From Umboniibacter marinipuniceus (GTDB taxonomy: Bacteria; Pseudomonadota; Gammaproteobacteria; Pseudomonadales; DSM-25080), in the NCBI RefSeq assembly GCF_003688415.1, contig NZ_REFJ01000003.1, positions 372,001-436,000 of the forward strand: a stretch of DNA of 64,000 nt, read 5' to 3'. Of the stretch, positions 6,645 through 16,318 are shown piece by piece. The translations under genes and the position numbers were made by a program. The notes beneath the pieces were generated by a model that ran no database searches, was not told the origin of the DNA, and was given only the letters and a program-made list of their open reading frames with translations. The first letter of the stretch is position 1. Each line of letters begins with the position of its first letter.

Positions 6645-8801
6645 TTGAGCGCACACACCATTGCCGTGGCGTTACCCGTCCCCCTAAAGCGAAACTTTCA
6701 TTATCTGAGTGATTCAGCTGTGTCACCAGGCTGTCGCGTTCGCGTGCCGTTTTCAAATCGCGAGTTGATTGGGACCGTGGTTGAGGATAACAGTACTCCG
6801 CATAGCGGAGAGCTTAAGGCAATAATTGAGATTATCGATGAGGCACCTTTCGCCAATCAGCGTTGGTGGCAGCTCATTAACTTTACCGCGAGTTACTATC
6901 TCGCTCCAATTGGTGAGGTCATTAGCTCTGCTTTGCCAAAAAACCTGCGAGACGGTCGACCACTGTCAAATTATCGTGCCGACTGGTTTCAACTTACCGA
7001 TGTCAATGCCGTTGCGAAGGGTGTTCAACAGCAACGCTGTTTAGACGCCTTAAGAAGTGGCCCCATGGAATGGTCTCAGCTGCGCGAAGCAAAAGTTACC
7101 AGAGCCACCCTGAAACGTTTGCTCGAATTAGAGCTAGTCGCTGAATACGACCACCTGGGTGCTGAGACGCCCTGCCGTTTAACCCAGTCCCCCCCAGAAC
7201 CCAATGCAGAGCAACTTGCTGCCATTACCGCTATCACCCAAAGTACGGGTTTCAGCTCTTGGTTGATCGACGGTATCACTGGCTCGGGAAAGACCGAAGT
7301 ATATCTGCGGTCCATTGAGCATTGTTTGGCTCAGGGTCAACAGGCTTTGGTATTAGTCCCTGAAATTGCCCTCACGCCACAGACTCTCGAGCGCTTCAGT
7401 GCCCGCTTTGCCACCCGCATTGCCGTTCTGCATTCAGGGCTCGCGCGCGGCGCGCGCTGTGAAGACTGGGTCAGCGCGGCTGATGGTTTAGCCAGAATCA
7501 TTATCGGTACCCGATCAGCCATTTTCGCCCCCATTCCGAAGCTTGGCCTTATCGTAGTAGATGAAGAGCACGATTTATCCTATAAACAGCAGGACGGCTT
7601 TCACTATAGTGCCCGTGACCTTGCTATCGTTCGCGCTAAGCACGCTCAATGCCCTGTTATCTTAGGATCCGCTACGCCTTCGCTTGAGTCGCTCGCCAAT
7701 GCCGAACGAGGCGCTTATCAAAGGCTCGAACTCTCCGCACGTGCTGGCGGCGCTAGTAGCCCCAGCGTTGAGCTAGTCGATATTCGCCAAGCCTCGCGTG
7801 ATACCGGCTTGACCATGGCGGCGTTAGACTCCATTTCGTCCTGTCTCGCTCGCGGTGAGCAAGCGCTTGTTTTTATCAATCGGCGAGGCTATTCGCCGGC
7901 ACTTATGTGTCAGCACTGCGGCTGGATTGCCGACTGCCCTGCCTGCACTCGTCACTTTACCGTCCATCAACGTCATCAACAGTTAGTTTGCCATCATTGT
8001 GATGTGGTTGAGCCGGTAACTCACCGCTGCCCTCAGTGCTTTAGTCAGCAGTTAGATCGCGTTGGCGAAGGCACCGAGCGAATCGAAGAGCGACTAATAC
8101 AGCTGTTTCCTGATACGCCAACGATTCGCATTGACCGCGACACCACTCGGAGCGCTCAACAACTCGCCGAAAACCTTGAACTGGTCAACAACGGCCAGCC
8201 CTGTATTTTGGTTGGCACCCAGATGCTCGCCAAAGGGCACCATTTTGAGCGAGTCACGCTTGTGGTTGTGCTAGACATTGATAGCGGGCTCTATGCCGCT
8301 GATTTCCGCGCACCAGAAAGAACTGGGCAGCTACTGACCCAAGTAATGGGCAGAGCTGGACGCGCTGAATTAGCCGGACAGGTGTTAGTACAGACATCTT
8401 TACCTGACCACCCTCTGCTGCAATCACTCTTATCACAGCCGTATCGCATTTACGCATCCATGCTGCTTGCCGAGCGCCAGCGTTTTGGCCAGCCGCCATT
8501 TAGTGCGGCGGCGCTGTTAAGAGCGGACCATCCTCACCAACACCAAGTGGATCAATGCCTCTCGCTGGCCAGGAACTTCTGCGCCAACGCAGTTCAACAT
8601 GGCGTTCTCCAATGCCAAGGGCCTATGCCAGCCCCCTTAGCAATGCGAAACGGTCGTCAACGTGGTCAACTTTGGTTCTTTGCTAGCCATCGGAATAAGC
8701 TGCATAGCGCTATGCAAGCCTTAGACGAACTACTCACAAATAGTAAACTCGTAGGCGGCTTACGCTGGTCTATTGACATTGATCCGCAGGATAGCAATTA
8801 G
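6645..8801 (+). CDS. priA: Primosomal replication restart helicase PriA
   Basis: PriA recognises stalled forks and reloads the replisome. From the chosen TTG start the protein has 718 residues, near the 732 of E. coli. It shows the N-terminal 3'-end-binding domain (TIAVALPVPLKRNFHYL), Walker A GITGSGKTEVY, a DEEH box in VVDEEHDLSYKQ, a double zinc cluster (CQHCGWIADCPAC and CHHCDVV...CPQC) and helicase motif VI in MGRAGRAELAGQV. The start is set by TAGGTG eight bases upstream and because families begin at this point; an in-frame ATG 114 bases earlier would add an unconserved extension. The long helicase is followed by argS with its own promoter. Confidence 0.95.
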   Translation: MSAHTIAVALPVPLKRNFHYLSDSAVSPGCRVRVPFSNRELIGTVVEDNSTPHSGELKAIIEIIDEAPFANQRWWQLINFTASYYLAPIGEVISSALPKNLRDGRPLSNYRADWFQLTDVNAVAKGVQQQRCLDALRSGPMEWSQLREAKVTRATLKRLLELELVAEYDHLGAETPCRLTQSPPEPNAEQLAAITAITQSTGFSSWLIDGITGSGKTEVYLRSIEHCLAQGQQALVLVPEIALTPQTLERFSARFATRIAVLHSGLARGARCEDWVSAADGLARIIIGTRSAIFAPIPKLGLIVVDEEHDLSYKQQDGFHYSARDLAIVRAKHAQCPVILGSATPSLESLANAERGAYQRLELSARAGGASSPSVELVDIRQASRDTGLTMAALDSISSCLARGEQALVFINRRGYSPALMCQHCGWIADCPACTRHFTVHQRHQQLVCHHCDVVEPVTHRCPQCFSQQLDRVGEGTERIEERLIQLFPDTPTIRIDRDTTRSAQQLAENLELVNNGQPCILVGTQMLAKGHHFERVTLVVVLDIDSGLYAADFRAPERTGQLLTQVMGRAGRAELAGQVLVQTSLPDHPLLQSLLSQPYRIYASMLLAERQRFGQPPFSAAALLRADHPHQHQVDQCLSLARNFCANAVQHGVLQCQGPMPAPLAMRNGRQRGQLWFFASHRNKLHSAMQALDELLTNSKLVGGLRWSIDIDPQDSN

Positions 8802-8850
8802 AAAAGAGCGGTAAATCGCCCTAATGACGAAAGATTTTCCCCACGAGTCC

Positions 8851-8879
8851 TTGTTAGACGGCTAAAATACAACGATAAT
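8851..8879 (+). promoter_or_regulatory. Likely sigma-70 promoter of argS
   Basis: TTGTTA and GATAAT boxes are separated by 17 bases in the 119-bp gap between priA and argS. Four of six and five of six bases match the consensus. This is pattern evidence only. Confidence 0.45.
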
Positions 8880-8920
8880 TCACCGTTTTAACCGTCAGCA
8901 CTCATGTAGCACAGGACTCT

Positions 8921-10606
8921 ATGAAACAGCATATCAGTGATCTCATCAATCAGGCTTTAATTAACATGCAGAACGGCGGTCAATTACCCGCCGAGCTCAG
9001 CCCCAATTTCAATGTCGATCACACCAAGGACAAAAGCCATGGAGACTTCGCTACCAATGTAGCCATGACGCTGGCGAAACCGGCTAAATCAAATCCGCGG
9101 GCCATTGCGCAGATGATTATCGACGCCCTTCCTGAATCGTCGAAAATCAGCAAGGTCGAAATCGCTGGACCTGGCTTCCTAAATTTCTTTCTCAGTGCCG
9201 ACTCCGCTCAATCAATTATCAATGATGTACTAGCCGCGGGTGCAAGCTTCGGCCACAACAACAGCGCTGAGGGCACCAAGGTGCAAGTTGAGTTCGTCTC
9301 AGCAAACCCTACCGGCCCGCTTCATGTTGGCCATGGGCGAGGCGCAGCGATTGGCGACTGCCTCTGTCGACTATTGAAAGCAACAGGGCACGAGGTCACC
9401 GCGGAATTCTATTACAACGACGCGGGCCAGCAGATTAACAACCTGGCTCTTAGCGTTCAGGCTCGCGCCAAGAATTTGGGACCGGAAGACGATAGCTGGC
9501 CAGCCGACGGCTACCAGGGGCAGTATATTGTTGATGTGGCAGAGTCGTTCATCCAGGGTGATACGGTAACAGCTGCCGACAAAGCAGTCACTGCTAATAA
9601 GAATGTTGAAGACCTCAGTGCTATTCGCGATTTTGCCGTGGCCTACCTACGCCGTGAGCAAGATCAAGATCTTAAGGCCTTCGGTGTCAACTTCGACATC
9701 TACTTCCTAGAGTCTTCGCTCTACGAAAGTGGCTCGGTAGAAGCTACCGTCCAATCACTAATTGATAGCGGCTACACCTATGAAGATGGCGGCGCTCTCT
9801 GGCTGCGCACCACTGATTTCGGTGACGACAAAGACCGCGTCATGCGTAAACGAGAAGGTGGCTACACCTACTTTGTTCCCGATGTTGCCTACCACCACAA
9901 CAAATGGCAGCGCGGCTTCAAGCGTGTCGTCAACGAACAGGGCGCCGACCACCATAGTACCATCACTCGTGTTCGCGCAGGGCTTCAAGCGCTGGATGTT
10001 GGTATCCCGAAGGGATGGCCCGAGTACGTTCTGCATCAGATGGTGACGGTCATGCGCGGTGGCGAAGAAGTTAAACTTTCAAAGCGGGCCGGCAGCTACG
10101 TGACAGTAAGCGACCTAGTGGAAGAGGTGGGCCGTGATGCCACACGTTATTTCCTTGCAGCGCGCTCTGCCACATCTCAGCTCACCTTTGATATTGATTT
10201 GGCTACCGCTCAGTCAAATGACAACCCGGTCTATTACATTCAATATGCGCACGCGCGTTGCTGCGCAGTCATGCGCAAGCTGGCCGAACTTGGCGAAAGC
10301 TGGGACCAGGCAGATGCTTTAGGCAAATTGGATGCCCTTGGCGAAGAAGCCGAGAATCAGCTAATGAAGCGGTTATCGCAATTCCCAGAAGTGGTCAATA
10401 ATGCGGCTCAACGTCTTGAGCCACATACTATTGCCAACTACCTTCGTGAGCTAGCGGGTGAGTTCCATACCTACTACAACGCGCACAAAATGATCATTGA
10501 AGATCATAAAGTTCGCGACGCACGTCTAGCACTTGTTATGGCCTGTAAAGTGGTCATTGCGAACGGCCTTGATTTACTGGGTGTATCTGCGCCTGAGCAA
10601 ATGTAG
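8921..10606 (+). CDS. argS: Arginyl-tRNA synthetase
   Basis: A class I synthetase of 561 residues that charges tRNA-Arg. The N-terminal additional domain covers about the first 110 residues. The HIGH box appears as HVGH in [19 protein letters not shown], and the KMSKS-like loop is KLSKRAG. The C-terminal DALR anticodon-binding domain ends with [13 protein letters not shown], the usual terminus. It starts at an ATG with an upstream AGGA site. The priA-argS-SPOR-hslVU order is conserved in relatives. Confidence 0.97.
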   Translation: MKQHISDLINQALINMQNGGQLPAELSPNFNVDHTKDKSHGDFATNVAMTLAKPAKSNPRAIAQMIIDALPESSKISKVEIAGPGFLNFFLSADSAQSIINDVLAAGASFGHNNSAEGTKVQVEFVSANPTGPLHVGHGRGAAIGDCLCRLLKATGHEVTAEFYYNDAGQQINNLALSVQARAKNLGPEDDSWPADGYQGQYIVDVAESFIQGDTVTAADKAVTANKNVEDLSAIRDFAVAYLRREQDQDLKAFGVNFDIYFLESSLYESGSVEATVQSLIDSGYTYEDGGALWLRTTDFGDDKDRVMRKREGGYTYFVPDVAYHHNKWQRGFKRVVNEQGADHHSTITRVRAGLQALDVGIPKGWPEYVLHQMVTVMRGGEEVKLSKRAGSYVTVSDLVEEVGRDATRYFLAARSATSQLTFDIDLATAQSNDNPVYYIQYAHARCCAVMRKLAELGESWDQADALGKLDALGEEAENQLMKRLSQFPEVVNNAAQRLEPHTIANYLRELAGEFHTYYNAHKMIIEDHKVRDARLALVMACKVVIANGLDLLGVSAPEQM

Positions 10607-10613
10607 CTAAACG

Positions 10614-10639
10614 TGAGGCGGTGCTGCTGCGCCGCCTCA
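10614..10639 (+). terminator. GC-rich hairpin after argS
   Basis: TGAGGCGG and CCGCCTCA form an 8-bp stem with a 10-base loop, eight bases after the argS stop. AAAACTTC follows instead of a T-run, so it may be a weak terminator or a processing element before the SPOR gene. Confidence 0.35.
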
Positions 10640-10731
10640 AAACTTCGAACTTATTCTCAGCTTTCGCCTTAACACTCCCTGTTTTTATCGGTATGCTAAA
10701 GCCTCATCTTTCGGACCTATTAATAAGAGTA

Positions 10732-11328
10732 ATGCCTGCAACTATGGTCGCTACCAAGAACAAACGAAAACCTCAGCGCGGCGCGAAAAGAAGAGCCGGA
10801 AAGCGCAACGCCAACAGCCCTATGCCGAAAATCGTTGGCGGAATCCTTGGCGCGGGTGTGTTATTCGCAGGTATTGTTTGGCTAAGCCAGCTACCCAAAC
10901 CCTCCTTCAATGATGAAGCTTCATCAAGCCAAACATCAGCTGAGGTTTCAAGCTCCCAGGCCGACGCCATTGTCGAGGATGCTCCGGTAGAAATCGAATA
11001 TGAATTCTACGATACGCTACCTAACGAAGAAGTCATTGTTGATGCCCAGCCTGGACAGCGAAATGCTGGACCTCAGGATTTCTACTACAACCTGCAGGCC
11101 GCGTCGTTTCGCCAAAGCGAAGATGCTGAACGTGCGCGTGTGGAGTTATTGCTAGCGGGTCTTAACGCATCAATTCGCACTGTAAGCGATGCTGACGGAA
11201 ATCCCTGGCACCGAATTATGGTGGGCCCCTTCGAGCAATACGGACCCATGGACGAAGCTCGCCGTCAGTTGATTGAGCGTGGCATGACTCCATTAGTATT
11301 TAAGCGCCCAAAAGAAGACAACCAATAG
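10732..11328 (+). CDS. SPOR-domain cell-division protein, FtsN-like
   Basis: A 198-residue bitopic protein: a basic cytoplasmic tail (KNKRKPQRGAKRRAGKR), one membrane helix (about residues 29-50, IVGGILGAGVLFAGIVWL), an acidic periplasmic linker and a C-terminal SPOR domain (FYYNLQAASFRQSEDAERARV ... WHRIMVGPF). SPOR domains bind denuded septal peptidoglycan, so a role at the division site is likely. In relatives the gene between argS and hslV is often called ftsN; the short essential periplasmic segment of E. coli FtsN cannot be recognised here. An in-frame start 111 bases upstream exists, but the basic tail right after this ATG fits the family better and the upstream residues would add a second hydrophobic stretch. 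Confidence 0.85.
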   Translation: MPATMVATKNKRKPQRGAKRRAGKRNANSPMPKIVGGILGAGVLFAGIVWLSQLPKPSFNDEASSSQTSAEVSSSQADAIVEDAPVEIEYEFYDTLPNEEVIVDAQPGQRNAGPQDFYYNLQAASFRQSEDAERARVELLLAGLNASIRTVSDADGNPWHRIMVGPFEQYGPMDEARRQLIERGMTPLVFKRPKEDNQ

Positions 11329-11402
11329 CCCCTCTTCTTTCAGCTATGCTCGAACTTAACTTTAGTTGCGAGCCAGTGGTTTGAAAGGAGACTTAAGCGC
11401 CC

Positions 11403-11434
11403 TGCTACGCACACTCAGTGATCAATGCGTAGCA
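11403..11434 (+). terminator. Hairpin between the SPOR gene and hslV
   Basis: TGCTACGCA and TGCGTAGCA form a perfect 9-bp stem with a 14-base loop. ATGGCTTTCTT follows, with no clean T-run. It probably ends the argS/SPOR transcript ahead of the heat-shock promoter of hslVU. Confidence 0.45.
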
Positions 11435-11505
11435 ATGGCTTTCTTAGCTACTGTAAATTATCAGCTACTCACGCTAATTGATTCTCCAGCAGTAGCCGGC
11501 AAACA

Positions 11506-11532
11506 TTGAAATATTCGAAAGCACCCCCATAT
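11506..11532 (+). promoter_or_regulatory. Sigma-32 (RpoH) heat-shock promoter of hslVU
   Basis: TTGAAA and CCCCATAT are separated by 13 bases, the arrangement of RpoH promoters. The end of the -10 box is 38 bases before the TTG start of hslV. hslVU is a classic heat-shock operon, so both sequence and target support the assignment. Confidence 0.75.
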
Positions 11533-11570
11533 CAAATTAAACACGACTCAATTTTGTAAGGAATATGACG

Positions 11571-12116
11571 TTGGAACAGTATCGAGGCACAACCATTCTA
11601 TCGGTAAGAAGAAAGGGTAAAGTCGTCATTGGTGGCGATGGTCAAGTCACGCTGGGTAACACCATCATGAAAGGAAATGCTCGTAAAGTTCGTCGTTTAT
11701 ACAACGGCAAAGTCATTGCTGGTTTTGCCGGTGGAACGGCCGATGCATTCACCCTCTTTGAACGTTTCGAGGCCAAACTTGAACTTCACCAGGGACATCT
11801 TGTCAGAGCAGCCGTGGAACTAGCCAAAGATTGGCGCACCGATAAAATGCTGCGTAAGCTCGAAGCGCTGTTAGCGGTCGCCGACGAGAACGACAGCTTA
11901 ATCATTACCGGTAACGGCGATGTCGTCCAGCCAGAAGATGACCTCATTGCTATTGGTTCTGGAGGCTCATTCGCGCAGTCTGCTGCCCGCGCCCTATTAG
12001 ATAATACCGAGCTAAGCGCTGAAGATGTGGTCACCAAGTCGCTAACCATTGCCGGCGACGTCTGCATCTACACCAATCACAATTTCACCGTCGAAACACT
12101 CGACTCAAAACGCTAA
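11571..12116 (+). CDS. hslV: HslV protease subunit of the HslUV (ClpYQ) complex
   Basis: The threonine peptidase of the cytoplasmic HslUV chamber. Mature HslV starts at a catalytic Thr; here [13 protein letters not shown] follows a short propeptide. [24 protein letters not shown] and [17 protein letters not shown] are diagnostic. A TTG start (giving MEQYRG before the Thr) has AAGGA eight bases upstream, whereas the ATG two codons earlier is only two bases from it; hence TTG is preferred. The protein would have 181 residues. It is followed eight bases later by hslU and preceded by an RpoH-type promoter. Confidence 0.95.
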   Translation: MEQYRGTTILSVRRKGKVVIGGDGQVTLGNTIMKGNARKVRRLYNGKVIAGFAGGTADAFTLFERFEAKLELHQGHLVRAAVELAKDWRTDKMLRKLEALLAVADENDSLIITGNGDVVQPEDDLIAIGSGGSFAQSAARALLDNTELSAEDVVTKSLTIAGDVCIYTNHNFTVETLDSKR

Positions 12117-12124
12117 GGTTTACT

Positions 12125-13444
12125 ATGTCATCGATGACCCCAAGAGAAATCGTTCACGAGTTGGACCGCCACATTGTTGGCCAAAAAGATGCGAAGCGTG
12201 CGGTAGCTGTTGCACTCCGTAACCGCTGGCGCCGAATGCAGCTAGACGAAGAGCTGCGCGCCGAAGTAACACCTAAGAATATTCTGATGATAGGCCCAAC
12301 AGGCGTAGGTAAAACCGAGATCGCCCGCAGGTTGGCTAAGTTAGCCAACGCTCCGTTTATCAAGGTTGAGGCCACCAAGTTCACCGAAGTTGGCTATGTA
12401 GGCCGAGACGTCGAATCTATTATTCGTGATCTAGTTGAAACCTCCATCAAACTACTTCGCGAGACGGAGGTGCAGAAAGTCCGTCATCGTGCGGCCGACG
12501 CGGCCGAAGACCGAATACTCGATGTTTTGTTACCCCCGGCACGCAATAGCAGTGAAAGTGAGAGCGACTCAAGCACTCGCCAGCTATTTCGCAAGAAGCT
12601 TCGCCAGGGCGAGCTGGACGAAAAAGAAATCGAAATTGATGTCGCCTCCGCGCCAATGGGTGTCGAGATTATGACACCTCCGGGCATGGAGGATATGGCT
12701 AGCCAATTGCAGAACATGTTCAGCAATATGGGCTCTGAGCGTCTAAAGAAGCGCCGCCTCACCGTTAAACAAGCGCTCAAACAAGTGATTGATGAAGAGG
12801 CTGTGCGTTTAGTCAACGACGAAGAGATCAAAGCCAAAGCAATTGATGCTGCCGAGCAAAATGGCATTGTCTTCATCGACGAAATCGATAAGGTCGCCAA
12901 GCGTTCCGAGGGCGGTGGTACCGATGTCTCGCGCGAAGGTGTTCAGCGTGATTTATTACCTTTAATTGAGGGCTGTACCGTTACCACTAAGTACGGCACC
13001 ATCAAGACTGATCATATTCTCTTTATCGCTTCGGGCGCATTCCACCTTTCTAAGCCCTCGGACATGATTCCAGAGCTTCAAGGCCGACTGCCAATTCGCG
13101 TTGAGTTGCGAGCGCTTACCCCCGAAGACTTCGAACGTATTCTTACGGAACCCAAGGCATCGCTGGTAGAACAGTACAAAGCCCTGCTAGCAACAGAGGG
13201 CGTAGATGTTGAGTTTAGTAGCGCAGCCGTTAAACGGATTGCCGAAGTATCTTGGAAGGTTAATGACACCACCGAGAATATCGGCGCTAGACGCTTACAA
13301 ACGGTAATGGAGAAACTACTTGAAGAGATCAGCTTTGAGGCCTCTGATCGCGATGGACATCGCGTAGAGATTACCCCAGAGTTTGTCGATGGCGCCTTGG
13401 GCGAAGTTTCCAACAACGAAGACCTAAGTCGTTTCATTCTCTGA
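12125..13444 (+). CDS. hslU: HslU ATPase subunit of the HslUV protease
   Basis: A 439-residue AAA+ unfoldase that feeds substrates to HslV. Walker A is [34 protein letters not shown] contains the pore motif GYVG; the intermediate domain spans about residues 110-240; Walker B is [10 protein letters not shown]; the C-terminal end EDLSRFIL is the tail that inserts into HslV. Length and termini are typical. It is co-transcribed with hslV and probably with the following DUF971 gene. Confidence 0.97.
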   Translation: MSSMTPREIVHELDRHIVGQKDAKRAVAVALRNRWRRMQLDEELRAEVTPKNILMIGPTGVGKTEIARRLAKLANAPFIKVEATKFTEVGYVGRDVESIIRDLVETSIKLLRETEVQKVRHRAADAAEDRILDVLLPPARNSSESESDSSTRQLFRKKLRQGELDEKEIEIDVASAPMGVEIMTPPGMEDMASQLQNMFSNMGSERLKKRRLTVKQALKQVIDEEAVRLVNDEEIKAKAIDAAEQNGIVFIDEIDKVAKRSEGGGTDVSREGVQRDLLPLIEGCTVTTKYGTIKTDHILFIASGAFHLSKPSDMIPELQGRLPIRVELRALTPEDFERILTEPKASLVEQYKALLATEGVDVEFSSAAVKRIAEVSWKVNDTTENIGARRLQTVMEKLLEEISFEASDRDGHRVEITPEFVDGALGEVSNNEDLSRFIL

Positions 13445-13460
13445 GTAGGAAAGTAATACG

Positions 13461-13838
13461 GTGACAGCACCTCAAAAAGTAATCCTCCACCGTCGTTCAA
13501 AGACGCTAGAGCTCGCATGGCCCGATGCGTCTTTCACCCTTAGCGCCGAGTACCTGCGCGTCTGCTCGCCGTCGGCAGAGGTGCGAGGCCACGGCGGACA
13601 GAACGAAGTGTTGCAGGTGGGCAAGCGCGATGTGGCCATTAGTAAAATAGCACCTTCCGGGCATTACGCTGTGCAGATTAGTTTTGACGATGGTCACGAT
13701 ACAGGCCTTTACAGCTGGCACTATTTACGCGAGCTGGCGGAAAACTTTGCGGAACGCTGGGCGGCTTATCTGCAAGCACTTAAGGCGGCAAACCAAAGCC
13801 GCGACGCCGACACCTCCATCGTCAAATTCATTAACTAG
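13461..13838 (+). CDS. DUF971 (GBBH-like N-terminal domain) protein
   Basis: A 125-residue protein starting at GTG. The KVILHRRSKTLELAWPD segment, YLRVCSPSAEVRGHG and YSWHYLRELAEN are characteristic of DUF971, the small domain also found at the N-terminus of gamma-butyrobetaine hydroxylases. The usual cysteine/His residues of the fused domain are not all visible. Members often lie directly after hslVU, as here with a 16-base gap, suggesting co-expression. No function is known to me. Confidence 0.85.
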   Translation: MTAPQKVILHRRSKTLELAWPDASFTLSAEYLRVCSPSAEVRGHGGQNEVLQVGKRDVAISKIAPSGHYAVQISFDDGHDTGLYSWHYLRELAENFAERWAAYLQALKAANQSRDADTSIVKFIN

Positions 13839-13881
13839 CTAAGTATTAGAGGGTATTCCACTCAATCCACACTCGCTAAGC

Positions 13882-15087
13882 TTAGCCGTGGCGTACCTTA
13901 AACCCTCTATGAAGGCGATAGCAGAACATTGAAGCCGAGGCACTAATAACAATGGTCAGAGCCATATTAGTTTGCACATTAAAAGGCAAAATAGTTGACG
14001 CCGAGCCAATCAACGCGCCCACACCAAAACGAAAGCTACCCACTACCGAAGAGGCCGTGCCCGCCATTGTTGAGTGACGTTGAAGTAATTTCGCCATTAA
14101 ATTGGAGCCTACCATTGTAGTAGCACCAATAATTACCATACAGGGAATCACCACCAGCCAGATAATACCGTCCACGAAAATAGACGGCAGTAACAACATG
14201 GCTCCGAAAAATTGCACATAGAGCCCCCAACGAAGCATATGCGGAGCCCCCTTTCTACCCACAAAACGGCCATTAATAAATGTCAGTATCATCAGCGCGA
14301 CAACATTAAAGGCGAAAAGATAACCTACTTTATCGATGTCGATATCATATAGCTCAATGTAAACATATGAGCCAGAGATCAGAAACGAAAACAAGCAAGC
14401 AAAGCTGAAAGCCCCTGCGCACATCAGCGCGAGACTCACAGGGTCCGCAAAGATCTTGCGATAGTTTCTTAGTGAGCGCCCAATAGCAAGTGGTTGTCGG
14501 TATTCCTTGGCAAGCGTCTCAGGTATGAATAGCATCACTAAGATACAGGCCGCCAACCCCAGTAATGCTAGCGACCAAAAGATGCCTCGCCAACCAAACC
14601 AGAGGGCCACATAACCACCAATGAGCGGCGCAACGAGCGGAGCTAGTGTCATCACCAGAACAATGAAGCTCATCATCCTCGAGAAATCGTCCTGCTCGAA
14701 CATGTCCTTCACAATGGCCGAAATCATTACTCCTGAGGCGGCGCCCGCCACCCCCTGGAGAGACCGCCAGAGATTCAGTTCGCTAATACTTTCGGCACGC
14801 GCGCACAAAATAGCGGTGATGGCGAAGAGAATAGAGCCCACCAGCATAACTCGCCGGCGACCAACGCTATCGGAGATAGGACCAACCACTAGTTGCCCGA
14901 GGGCGAAGCCAACCGAGAATAGCGTAAGCGTTTGCTGTACCTGAGTTGCTGAAGCCTCAAAGGCCAACCCAATTTGAGGAAGCGCAGGCAAGTACATATC
15001 GATGGCCAACGGCGTTAGCGCAGCGATAAATCCGAGTAGCGCAATCAGCGGCCAATTTAGCGCTGGTAGCTGCCGTTGGTTTGACAT
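13882..15087 (-). CDS. Bcr/CflA-family MFS drug exporter
   Basis: An inner-membrane drug:proton antiporter of 401 residues with 12 predicted helices. The first helix ends in TPLAIDMYLPALPQIG, the Bcr/CflA signature, and loop 2-3 has GPISDSVGRRRVMLVGS. LWRSLQGVAGAASGVMISAIV and PLVAPLIGGYV also match the group. The ATG was chosen because GGAG lies seven bases upstream; a TTG two codons earlier is closer to it. Substrates cannot be predicted. Transcription converges with the hslVU-DUF971 operon. It may be co-oriented with the aruIH pair by chance. Confidence 0.88.
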   Translation of the reverse strand: MSNQRQLPALNWPLIALLGFIAALTPLAIDMYLPALPQIGLAFEASATQVQQTLTLFSVGFALGQLVVGPISDSVGRRRVMLVGSILFAITAILCARAESISELNLWRSLQGVAGAASGVMISAIVKDMFEQDDFSRMMSFIVLVMTLAPLVAPLIGGYVALWFGWRGIFWSLALLGLAACILVMLFIPETLAKEYRQPLAIGRSLRNYRKIFADPVSLALMCAGAFSFACLFSFLISGSYVYIELYDIDIDKVGYLFAFNVVALMILTFINGRFVGRKGAPHMLRWGLYVQFFGAMLLLPSIFVDGIIWLVVIPCMVIIGATTMVGSNLMAKLLQRHSTMAGTASSVVGSFRFGVGALIGSASTILPFNVQTNMALTIVISASASMFCYRLHRGFKVRHG

Positions 15088-15139
15088 GTACAAACTCCGT
15101 TCCGTGTTAGCTAAGCCTAATCGAGATTAGGCGTGGGTG

Positions 15140-16318
15140 CTAAGTTTCTGTTTGCCGCAGGTAGAAACGGCTCAATCGCTGAATCGCTCGCTCCATATCA
15201 GCTCGTGACACACAGAAACTCAAGCGAACAAAACCCGAGGCTGAAGTCCCGAAGGCATCCCCGACCAGCACCGAGACCCCTTCTTGATCTAATAACTGTT
15301 CGGCAAAGCCTTGTGCGCTAAGACCGGTTGGCCGAATATCTAACATTAAAAACATGCCCGCTGGCGGAATAAACGGCAAGGGTATACCCGCGGCTCGCAA
15401 AGTCGCCACGGCAACATCGCGTCGAGCGCGGTAAGTCTCTCGCATTACTTGAGTAATGGAAGCATGCTCGCTAAACGCCACTTCGGCTGCACGTTGTATA
15501 AACATTGGCATACCGTAAAGCATACACAACGCCAGATTACTTAGGTGCTCCGCGAGCTGAATTGGCCCGGTTACCCAACCTAAACGCCACCCCGTCATCG
15601 CATGTGACTTAGAGAGCGAGTTAATGGTAATCAAGTGCTGATCGATTCCGTCCAGCTCAAGTGGTAAGACATGTTCACCCTCGTAGACCAACTCACTATA
15701 AACCTCATCTACAATAAGCCATATCTTGTGCGTGACAGCTAGCTGAGCAAGCTTCTGCCAATCCCTCGAAGAGAGCATTGCACCCGTTGGGTTATTAGGT
15801 GTATTAATCACAATGGCGCGAGTGCGCTCATCAATCTTCGACTCGATATCCTCAAGGTCAATCGCCCAATTTCGCTCAGCTTGAAGTGCGGAACCTCGAA
15901 TTTCAGCTTGAGCCGCACGAAATACGGCCTCGTAGGTGATGTACATTGGCTCGGGAATGATGACATTATCGCCTGGCTCAAAGAGACACTGAGCCACACT
16001 GAAGAGGCCGCATTGTGCACCTGCCTGCACCACAATTTGCTCTGTCAAAACAGTACGTTGACGGCGCTTCGATTCCCACTGAGAAATCATTGTTCGAAGC
16101 TCAAGTTCACCCTGGCAATCGGTGTAATGAGACTCATTTTCCTGAATGGACTGGATTGCCGCCGACTTAATTAACGCGGGGGTATCCACATCGGGGTCAC
16201 CCACTGAAAGGACCACGATATCCTCACCGGCCTGTTGACGCGCCATAGCTCGGTAGTGAATATCCCATGCTGCGGCACCTTCGGAGGCAATGCGCTGGGT
16301 CAGACTAGAAAACTTCAT
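15140..16318 (-). CDS. aruH: AruH-like arginine:pyruvate transaminase
   Basis: A 392-residue fold-type I PLP enzyme. FTQRIA-like SSLTQRIASEGAAAWDIHYRA at the N-terminus, YEAVFRA, the PLP-lysine loop NSLSKSHAMTGWRLGW and FLMLDIRPTGLSAQGFAEQLL closely match Pseudomonas AruH as I remember it. AruH transfers the alpha-amino group of L-arginine to pyruvate, giving 2-ketoarginine and alanine. The ATG overlaps the stop of the decarboxylase gene (TAATG), so the two are translationally coupled; a longer frame with 15 more residues lacks support. Generic aspartate-family aminotransferases are the alternative, but the partner gene argues for AruH. Confidence 0.8.
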   Translation of the reverse strand: MKFSSLTQRIASEGAAAWDIHYRAMARQQAGEDIVVLSVGDPDVDTPALIKSAAIQSIQENESHYTDCQGELELRTMISQWESKRRQRTVLTEQIVVQAGAQCGLFSVAQCLFEPGDNVIIPEPMYITYEAVFRAAQAEIRGSALQAERNWAIDLEDIESKIDERTRAIVINTPNNPTGAMLSSRDWQKLAQLAVTHKIWLIVDEVYSELVYEGEHVLPLELDGIDQHLITINSLSKSHAMTGWRLGWVTGPIQLAEHLSNLALCMLYGMPMFIQRAAEVAFSEHASITQVMRETYRARRDVAVATLRAAGIPLPFIPPAGMFLMLDIRPTGLSAQGFAEQLLDQEGVSVLVGDAFGTSASGFVRLSFCVSRADMERAIQRLSRFYLRQTET

